Below are positions 55,258-64,000 of a stretch of 64,000 nt of DNA, one piece after another. The stretch's first letter is position 1, and the number at the start of each line of letters is the position of its first letter. Both the position numbers and the translations under genes were made by a program. The DNA lies in NCBI GenBank assembly GCA_948099385.1, contig CANUEZ040000183.1:2790001-2854000 (forward strand). Reading direction: 5' to 3'. The notes beneath the pieces were generated by a model. It did no database searches. It saw only the letters and a list, made by a program, of their open reading frames with translations, and was not told the DNA's origin. Source of the DNA: Fasciola hepatica. Lineage: Eukaryota > Platyhelminthes > Trematoda > Plagiorchiida > Fasciolidae.

Positions 55258-58200
55258 CCAGGAACAGTGGAGGAGGCTTAATTCAAATTATGGCAGATAA
55301 ATCGTTGTTTTTCGTGCGATATATTCCATCCACGTTCCACCTGCCGGTTCTAAATTGTAACTTGCCGTTCCTGTTAGAGGAATGGCTATATCCTCAAGGT
55401 GTGTCGCCTATTCAGATAACGTGTGGCGAATTCAACTCCTAACGACTGGAACTATTATGTCAACCCTTTGTGCACACTGAAATTTTGAATGATTTTATTG
55501 AATTCATGCACAAAACGATCCTCATTTAATGTAGCTCGCGGAATCAAGTCAATGTTGGATACAGTGGTTCATTATTTCCAGATCAGTGTTCGGGAATATC
55601 AGCCGAGTTCGTCCGCTGAAGACTGCATCCAGTGCTCAACTGATCATCGCTTTATATTGATTGACGAAACTTCATTGATTTTCCGGCTGGAGAACGAGCA
55701 CTTCGAGTTACGATTCGTTATCTCAGGCGACTTCCGAGAATCTGGTAGAACAAATTATTTTATAGAATTCAACGTGCTTTGCTCCAGAAACAAGGACGGC
55801 ACTACGATTTAGCCCGTGCAGTTAGAGGATGTCGATTACTTGGTGTTCGTGAAGCAATGGACATTGTCGTACAGCCAGCGAGAAGGTATTCTGAAGGCAG
55901 CTATCAAGATGGAATATGATTTGTTATTGCACATGTGGCTTCTTCCTTTGGCCGAAGACTCTGCACTGATGGTGACAGGCAGACACCCAAAATTCGTGAG
56001 GGTTATCAGCTGACTCCATTTCTGCGATTACGGAGATACACAAAAATTAGATCGCAGTCGAAGTATTTCTTGAAATTTGTAATCTATATCAGGTATTTCT
56101 TCAATTTAACCCAGCTTTTGGTTACTCTTAAATTTCGCTACAGAAGGACTACGAACAGTTGAAAACCGTCAACACCCCATGAGACATACCAAAGCAGTCT
56201 CGTACCTTTCGGATGTCATATGTCATTCGGGATATTTCAAGCTGTCATTGACAAAGTATCTCATGATATTGATGGTCAAATAGAATAACAAAATGATATA
56301 TTCAATATTGGATCAACAAGGAAAGAGTATGACCGCCGATTGCAATAGCTGCAGGGAAGATTTTCTGGAAAAAACACATCAGTCGAAGCCACGAATTGCA
56401 AACTCGGTCTTTCACGAATAGTTTTCTAATCCAAATCGTCTCATACCATACATACAGCTAATTCTGGGTGCCTACAGTAATATTTTCAATTTATTCCGAA
56501 CTTCTCTACACAAGCTTTAGCTCAGTCTTCGACGTAAGAGCGGTGGGAATACTAGACTGAGGATAAAATACGCGATCTCATCCAAGGTATTGTCGATCGA
56601 CTAACACTTGTCGAAATCACACAATCTAAAGGAACCATGCTCAAAACCTATGTATCCGAAGCGAAGGCTGGAGCAATTCCGAAACAGAATGGATGTCCAG
56701 TAATCTGCACCTCACTTATTCTCATTGATGCGGAAAGAGTTTATTTCAAGATGTAGAAGACAATCCCACAAGCAGATTTCCTATTGCTCGCTCATTATTC
56801 ACAGTGGCAGAGTATGGCCGCTCAATAGTTCCATCCGCGCGCTCTTCAGTGGAAGGGTTGGGGAATCAGACAAAATGCTGCTACTCATCAATGATTCTAA
56901 AGTTCAAGCGGAAGCTCTCATTCAAGAGGAAGTGGATGTTTCTTCCATTATTTGTGCTGCAGGAGGAATTCGTTATACAACAAGAAGACGGTCCGAAATG
57001 TTCCTGAAAAGTTTGAAAGGCGAGTGTTACGAGAATGTTTGGCTGGAAAAAGAATCACCTAATCACTGGCCACCAATAACGCCTACAATTCTGCTCAGTT
57101 GAGCTGAAACGTTAGCTAGTCAAAATTATATATTGACATCTGCGTACAGCGCCACTCCACTTGTACCCACATGGAGCTGTAGAAAAACCTGTGATCCGCG
57201 AAAGTGATTTGACATCAGCCATCCCAAACACTCTACACGACCTGGATGGCTTCAGGCCTGTTTGAGAGAGTTTTTAATCTTCCAAGTGTAGAGCCACTGT
57301 CCAGTGAACAATAAACTCACTACCCAACAGTCCACATAGCGTGCTTTCAACAGTTTCGCAAATGGATAATTGCACCGATTTGGGCAAGCGTGAAATATTT
57401 CGAATTGAATTGGAGGGTCTCATATATTCTGGGAGTAAAATGAGATGCATGGAAGTCTCGCTCAGCTGTTTTCTAGATCATTTAGATCAAATAATTCCAA
57501 TTTTGTTTTCTGTTATCCTATAAATAGACGGAAATTGTCAAGGAACAGTGTAAACGGGAGCAATGACATATTGGGATTCTTTCAAATCTTCAGGATATGA
57601 ACAACGATAGTGGTCGATTTTGATTGAAGCATTGATAAAATTTTAGATGTCGTTCACCGGACAAGTCGAAAATGTGAACTGCAGTGTTTCAACAGACACA
57701 TCTGCACAACCTAGAGAAACGTCATCTGGGAAAATTCGTTTCTAGGCTGAAGATCTATGATAACATAGGATAGTATTCAAACTGCTACCTGGCCCCTTCT
57801 GATACACTTCTAGCTTATTATTAAATAAGTATTATTTCTGGTAACTGCGCTTGGGCTATAAATATTTTTTAAATGGTACGAGCAGCGAAATTAAAACAAA
57901 AGGAAAAGTGTTAGAAGTAGCTTGAAATAAACTTGAGTTATCCATGTTCGATGTCCGTCTTGGTGAGTACTCCAACGGCTCAACTAACGCCCGAATTAAG
58001 ATCAGGAGATGCAACCTATTCCCGAATATAAAGGAAGTTTAAAGCTGGACGATGTCATCAATGTGCTTATGAAAACCAACCACAGAGAAGTCTGTTTTAG
58101 CGAGGACTGAATGCAGTTTACAGTCTGAGGCTCAATGTGTCCTTCCAATGGGCCCGCACTAAGGATTTTTGATACCGAATGAGTGATGTTAGTTATCTAT

Positions 58201-60459
58201 ACCTTTGGAATTATTCATGAATCAATTGAAGTTTTAATATACGTTAATTCTCTACGATCAGTCAGAATTAGGTAAATCAAAGTATATGTTGCCAGTAAGG
58301 GATGTTCGCTAGCTAGTATGGTTTGATCCAAGCAGATGGTCATTAACAGAATCTCGAACGAGAAACGACAACAACAACTCCTGTTTGGCAAAAGAATAGC
58401 AATGAAATAATACCTAGGACTGAATGAAGAGAAACGGGTGAGGTGTACACCTCATGGATCAATTAGTTCCCCTAGAGCATGGCTGATTATGCCCAATGTG
58501 TGTTACCAAATTGTATCCGTTTTTCATTGTAGCTGTTCCTATTCTTTGAAAAAACCAACCACCGACATAAATTATTTGCTCAACTGTAACTAAACTACCA
58601 ACCTACAATGTGTTCCGAATTCATGTTGCTCATCAATCTGGCGTGCTCCCAAACAGCTTTTGACACACATTGCATGTTTTTAGATAACGTTTACCGAATG
58701 CAGAGCCCGGTGAAGTGTGAACACCGTCCGGACGGAACCGCTGTGTTTGCTTCACGGAGGTGTTCCCTCTTGCGAAAGACTTTCAGAAGATATACCCGAA
58801 ATGACTGAAACACAGAGCCAAGCTGTCAACAGCCAAGAAACTTCCGCCAGTTTCAAGTGAGATCGGCCGAGCTATGGTATCTAAAATGGAAGACAAAACA
58901 AACTTACACTTGCAACGTATTTCATTCGAGAGGAATTCTTCGGTAACTGTCCTTGCTTTGTGATCTCCTTCCTAGCACATCCATATGCAGCTGCATGGAT
59001 CACTTTCAACATTCAAGCTGTCAACAGGAACGGCTTTAACACAAAGAACAGTCTTTTAGCACTTAAACATGTTCTTCAAATGATATCGTGCGCATAATGT
59101 TAGGACGGCTCAAGCGAATCTGATAGTTTTTCACTTGAAAACTCTGAGGTTCCCTCGTCTAATAATCTTGGGCTTATATTTGGGCGTAGTTGTTAATTGT
59201 ACAATTAACCAATACGCACGAAAGTGTCACTGCTTCTGCACCATTGCTCTGTCTTGTGAGGAAATTCCTGTTACCTGAAATGATTCTAATAACCATTGAG
59301 AAACCACTCTCATGCATGGCTGTTCTAACCACTAATGCAACCTTGACGAGGGAGCAATATTGTTTGCGGACTCGAAGCTCCTTGGTTCCGATGGGGTTTG
59401 ATGCTGTCCTCGTTTATCACAATCATGAGAACATACGTTTTACCTACATTGAACTGTAACTAAATCCTTTTCACAGAGACTGTATAGTCATGCGAGAATT
59501 ACCAGCCGGTACTTTACAATAGATGAGTAAGTATTTTTTTCTCGTTGACCGTCCCTAATTGATTGGTGGATGCCTGCCGTGGAATGAACGTTGTATTGAG
59601 TGTCCTCTGTGAGAACATAACCGATAGAAAAAATCATTCCAGCTTCCCCAGCGGGTTTTCAAATGCTTTTCTTAAAAAGAGAGGAAGCATGCCATACATC
59701 TTGTGCGCAGAATTCTTCAATACTCACTGAAGCTGTTTGTCAAATGGTCCTAATGAACTTCGTTGAATTAGAATAAAAGCCAATAGAGATCACATATGAA
59801 TACCTAATTGCAACATCTGACATATATCAGAGCAAGCCGCCCTACCGAGCCGACAAGCAAACCGAAAGGTAATTTCCTAGGATACCATATCGAAACGAAT
59901 CCCGTCAGCCCCAGTAGTAAGTAAGACGTGAATGTTTCTCTTTTTTGAGTTGAATAAACTTCAAATCTGATCAGATAAATAAGCCATATCAGAGACAAAG
60001 AAAAGCAGGTTGTATGAGAAACAAGGAATCAGGTCCAGTGAAAGGATATATGATCCTGTCAGAGGAGAGATATAAATTGATTGGAATTGGTATAAGGCAA
60101 TGTACACAAAAACTAGGACGGCAATCAGGTCCGAGCTGGAAATTCGGGTGATGAAATCGGAATATATCTGCATGTGTTATGATGTTCTCCAATTATCCTT
60201 GATTTGACATCACACAAAATGTTTATTAACTGCTTTGTGCTACGTTCGAGAGGCTATCTGATCCGTGATGCCATTCAAACTTTCCAGCAGTGTGACCATG
60301 TGAATGAGCGACCAGATAACGTTTTCTGCAATGAGAAAATTTGGGAGAAAAAAATGGGCATGAAGCATCAACTTAGAAGCAGATAAACCTAACTGAATAA
60401 CGAACATTCATTCAAAGTCCTACTTCGCCTGGCTCCAAAAAACTCCATTGAAGTTTGAA

Positions 60460-60463
<4 letters not shown>
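55258..60463. other. No gene recognised
   Basis: Searched by eye for pol motifs after the gag remnant and found none. Frames of 107 (55489-55812) and 125 codons (56725-57102) on the plus strand have no recognisable domain; they could be eroded element sequence or chance. The rest is short frames. Confidence 0.45.

Positions 60464-60505
<42 letters not shown>
60464..60505. repeat. (AT)n microsatellite, 42 bp
   Basis: Uninterrupted AT dinucleotide run. Confidence 0.95.
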
Positions 60506-60507
<2 letters not shown>

Positions 60508-60923
60508 TGCGCACCAGCTGAGATGCCGCTGATTGTTGTTTGGGTGAGCAAACCAGGCTATCTTCGGATCCACGGGTTTCTTGATGAGTAACTTTGGCTG
60601 ATATGTGAATCGGTCTATCGGGTGATATTTGTCAGCTCGGAGCTACCTTTTTTGAATGAGTGGGTTCTCTTGCAACATCTTGCAGTATTTTCTTTATGGT
60701 ATATTTCATTGTATTGAGGACTTCATCAAACAAACAAACTCACATTCCAGCCAGAAGAATGGAGATTCAACATCGTCACATTGAAATAAGCATAAAATAA
60801 AATATCACACAAAAAATGGTTCAGCCACCGAGGTTCATGCGATTTTTCGTTGTGACCTCCATCTGCTTTACCGGAACACTTGCTATGTGGGGCACTGTGG
60901 ATATGCGAAAGTTAATATTGCGA

Positions 60924-60950
60924 GGGGGGGGGGGGGGACGGGGTGGGGGT
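60924..60950 (+). other. 14-G tract with further G runs
   Basis: Fourteen consecutive G at 60924-60937, then AC, GGGG, T and GGGGG. Several close G runs give a G-quadruplex-forming pattern on the plus strand. Confidence 0.8.
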
Positions 60951-62070
60951 TAGTACACATGCGGAATGCGGAGAAGAATGTGAACTGCTTGAACTTAAGT
61001 TCAGGGAACATATATTAGCACCATAGACATTTTGAGGTTGAATTGTTTACAAGCTATAGTATGCAAATCGTAAAGCTTGAAAAGAAGAAAGCCTATGTGA
61101 ATTATGGAAACCCGACTAATAATGGTCAGAGAGTGGTACCATTTGACAAAAGCAATCCAAAGTAGACCAGAAAGTACTACTAGAGAGAAATAGAGCAAGA
61201 TATGAAGAATTCATGAATGACCAAATGGATGACTGCTTGTGTGACACAAAACTGCCTTTGCCTACAAATTTAAAAAATATAGTCTACATTTTTTAACGCC
61301 ATCAGGAATTTGAATAGACCTCTGTAAATAAGTGCTGACTGTAACGCCTTAGTGTTTGGCCAAGTCAGTTCCGGAAACGGGGACATGGCTGATGGTCGAT
61401 TGTTCATTGGGGTAAGATGAATGGGAAATGGAGGAACTACATTCATTTCATCTGGACATTTTCAGATGTAGCACAGAGTGAAAAATGCTGGATACTGTTT
61501 TAGTTCTCGGAAAGGATACACAGTCTGTTTAGACAGAGATAGATTGGTGGAGTACCATATCATTAGTGTCCCGTAGACGTTGGGCTGTTGGTACAATGGT
61601 CATGTGATCGATATGTGATGGAGAGAAAAGGAAAGAACGGCACCCTGTAGAACACCAGATTTGGTAGGCCAAGGGTTTCATCAACAAGTACCAACTCTAA
61701 AGAGTGGAGTTGTATTGATAACACGTAGTTTCGTCCATGAGAGCAAACAAGTTGGACCGATAAATTAATCCAGCTTTCACAAAGGCGAGAACCGGGAGCC
61801 GATTCATAAGTGGAAAAACAGTCGAGGAAAGAATGACGAAGGAATTTCACGAACGTATTCAAGCTCAGCGAATTGAAGTAGCAAACTAATGCAACTATAT
61901 CCAGAGTGTATCAAGAGAATGTGGAAATGAGTAAAGTCCTACCAAGACATCAAATATGATATATGTCAAGGATCAGAATTCTAGGGGAAGAGGAAGTACA
62001 CGAGACAAAAACACGTCCGTGGTCTAGGCTTTCATAAAATGTGACTTTAGGTATGGTAAATTATACTAGT
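60951..62070. other. No gene recognised
   Basis: A 99-codon minus-strand frame (61563-61862) and shorter ones show no motif. Confidence 0.5.
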
Positions 62071-62150
62071 GTTCAGTTCACTTCGGTTCAGTTTAGATAA
62101 CTGGTACCCATGCACTAGGTGCGATGGCTTCGGTAGCTAACTCCCAGCCG
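62071..62150 (-). repeat. Copy of the non-LTR 3' tail
   Basis: On the minus strand this aligns over about 45 bp with the 3' tail at 25600-25648: AAGCCA, then AGTGCATGG, then GAAGTGAACTG at matching spacing with small gaps. Sequence further upstream on the minus strand (to about 62400) is GC-richer and may belong to the same copy, but no reverse transcriptase motif is visible in it. Confidence 0.45.
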
Positions 62151-63358
62151 TAAACTCAATCGGAAATAGCAAAACACGAGGGAAAAATAAAGAGTTGTAA
62201 ATATTGGCCTCAAGTCGATGAAAGAAACAGGGGGCGCAAGAATGTCATTGAGAGTGGCATTCAGACATATTCCCAAATGTATCTTACAGCTGAATGCGCA
62301 GGTCTCTTCTAGTCCATCCAGGAAGTTTACCACTCCCTGGAGCGCCAGTTCCACCTAGACCGGTCACCCTCAATCACCTTCCAAATATTGGCAGCCCCAG
62401 CTTGGTGAAGTAACAACCAGTAGATTGAAGTGAAGAAGATTAGAGTAGAACAGCATGGATTATTGTAGATTGGTTTGTAATACAGTAGAACAAGACTGAT
62501 GACAGCGGTGTGGTGTACCTATTAGAAAATGGAAACGATATTCATTAGGCTGTCTCGGAAAAGTCACGGATCGTTACTGCTCAAGTCAGCTGAAAATTTG
62601 CTCCACCCGTATTTCCTCAATCGACTACTGGAAATGTGATCGTTCTTAGTCCTTCGTTTTGGAAACAATTTTTTATATCGCAATGGATTTTTTCCCAGTT
62701 GAAAAAGATACAATCTGTTCGAAATTCCCAGCTTTATCATATTGTTAGTCACTTCAGATGGTTATTTCGAATGGCAAAATGAGAGACGAGATCAATGCTA
62801 ATGTTGAAGTCATTTTTTGAACAGTGCCAGCATCCGACTGGAACATAAAATATAGGCTTACTGAATTTCTTCGATGAAGTTTGGAACTTGAGTGATTCAT
62901 GGTTTTCAAGATCGTAAAAGATCAGCCCTTTGAAAGATGTAACAAAAGAATTGTCAAATAATGAACGATTACCAGTTTAAGTCTAAACGCAATCAGTGAG
63001 TTGCTACAAACTGGAATAAATTCAACAAAACAAGTACAGGGAAAGAGAGATATGTAAGCGAGTATGTCCCCTACCAGAGTATGAACGATGAACACAAAAT
63101 TGAGTGAACGGTGTATTGGAATGCACTCCAGCAAACGAACGCGTCATTCATCTGAAAATGATTTCAAGTTGGATAATTGAGAAACCTGGTTTCTGAAACA
63201 TTTGTCTGGGGTTCTTCCTCCTATACTTCCTTTTCCTATATTTTCGCAACGCAAGATCTCTCATTGATAGGATGAAACCGTCTCAGGTTGTACATGAACA
63301 CTAAAATTGTATTCAGTATTGCTGATTTCTTGGTTTGTCTCCATAAGACAAAATATAC
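62151..63358. other. No gene recognised
   Basis: A 79-codon minus-strand frame lies at 62115-62354; no known motif. Confidence 0.5.
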
Positions 63359-63406
63359 CTGAAAAGGCAATGAGAGTGCCTCCATGATCACTGCATTGTA
63401 GGTCAC
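63359..63406 (-). other. Candidate 48-bp micro-exon
   Basis: On the minus strand a 48-bp segment lies between a strong acceptor (TTTTCTCTGTTCAG) and a donor (CAG followed by GTATAT). Forty-eight is a multiple of three and the enclosed frame is open for 16 codons. It lies about 155 bp downstream of the exon-like segment at 63562-63753 on the same strand. Flatworms are known for genes with small symmetric exons, but the two segments are not shown to be spliced together, and the upstream one ends in a stop. Confidence 0.2.
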
Positions 63407-63561
63407 CTGAACAGAGAAAACACCGTCAGTATACTGAATAGTTATTTCGAAGGACTTCTGGAGTAACAGTGGGCTTTGACTTTGTGACTTTTGCTTCACT
63501 TTTACTTAGCAGAATGATACTCAAAGTGGGTACTTCTTGTGTGCAAAGGACAGTCGTTTGA

Positions 63562-63753
63562 TCAACTGGATATCGTTTCTTTATTCATGACAAAGAGTTT
63601 TGCAAACGGCTCGACTTCCACTCCAACTGTATCAACTCGACGAATCATCGTGTTGAGTGTTTTTTGTTTTAGACCGACAAACAGTTGGCCTCGGAACTGT
63701 CTGAATCTCACAAATAAATCATCCGCACATGGTTGCTCGGTAAGCAGACGACC
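63562..63753 (-). other. Candidate terminal exon of an unknown gene
   Basis: On the minus strand an acceptor-like TTTTTAATTCAG is followed by a frame of about 63 codons ending at a TGA (63562-63564). The peptide has an ordered-protein look, with alternating charged and hydrophobic residues (such as LFVRFRQFRGQLFVGLKQK and VGVEVEPFAKLFVMNKE). I recognise no family. The opposite strand is open too, so coding is not proved. Confidence 0.28.
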
Positions 63754-64000
63754 CTGAATTAAAAACAATCGATCCACATGAACGGTTCAGTATATGGTAT
63801 TCGTATTTCAGTTCAAGCAAATGAACATTTCACTCAGAATAATCATGTCTTCACCTCGGTTGTATCTTCCTGCCTAAAGAGTCTCTGTAACATACTGTAT
63901 TCAGTACCCGGGCTGTCCATTATCATCCGTGGGTAATTCGATCTTTATCGCATTTATAGACGGTATTATTCAGGAGACCAGCTGCAGCATCTTCTGTTCA
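63754..64000. other. No gene recognised
   Basis: Window edge; any earlier exons of the candidate minus-strand gene would lie beyond it. Confidence 0.5.

Noticed and set aside
56725..57102. 125-codon frame as gypsy pol
   Set aside because: No protease, reverse transcriptase, RNase H or integrase motif can be found in it.

Overview
This is eukaryotic nuclear DNA, AT-rich by eye, with long (TA)n microsatellites. There are no tight operons, no ribosome-binding-site spacing and no long host reading frames. Every protein I can identify comes from a mobile element: a Penelope-like element with a GIY-YIG endonuclease, decayed non-LTR retrotransposons, a Ty3/gypsy gag fragment and a Tc1/mariner-like (IS630 superfamily) transposase fragment. 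The mix of families and the style of the proteins best fit a flatworm, most likely a trematode related to the schistosomes. That assignment is inference; no ribosomal RNA or host marker gene is present to prove it.

Layout. 0-12 kb is mostly unrecognised DNA with a 154-bp (TA)n tract and two tRNA-like SINE pieces. 12.9-13.7 kb holds a frameshifted endonuclease domain of a non-LTR retrotransposon. 20.2 kb has an imperfect CAT repeat that could be a His-rich exon. 22.9-23.2 kb has a 13-C tract and a second SINE copy. 25.2-25.6 kb is the C-terminal end and 3' tail of a non-LTR element, and a related tail lies on the minus strand near 62.1 kb. 34.1-35.1 kb is a reverse transcriptase remnant. 54.8-55.3 kb is a gypsy gag remnant. 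45.9-46.2 kb may be a solo LTR. Three weak candidates for host or unknown exons lie at 20.2, 41.1-41.5 and 63.4-63.8 kb. The remainder holds nothing I can name.

The most distinctive part is 27.1-32.3 kb, where five inverted repeats fall within about 5 kb: (a) a Tc1-like element with 237/279-bp terminal inverted repeats built partly from 21-bp units, three in one arm and five in the other; (b) a 74-bp-arm hairpin element between 12-bp direct repeats; (c) a 13-bp perfect hairpin; (d) a Penelope-like element with an apparently intact GIY-YIG domain, flanked by 109-bp inverted repeats that are about 97% identical and by 14-bp direct repeats; (e) a 78-bp-arm hairpin element between 11-bp direct repeats. 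This cluster is the best candidate for something undescribed. The features do not form a pathway; they record successive mobile-element insertions, and the Penelope-like copy looks like the youngest.
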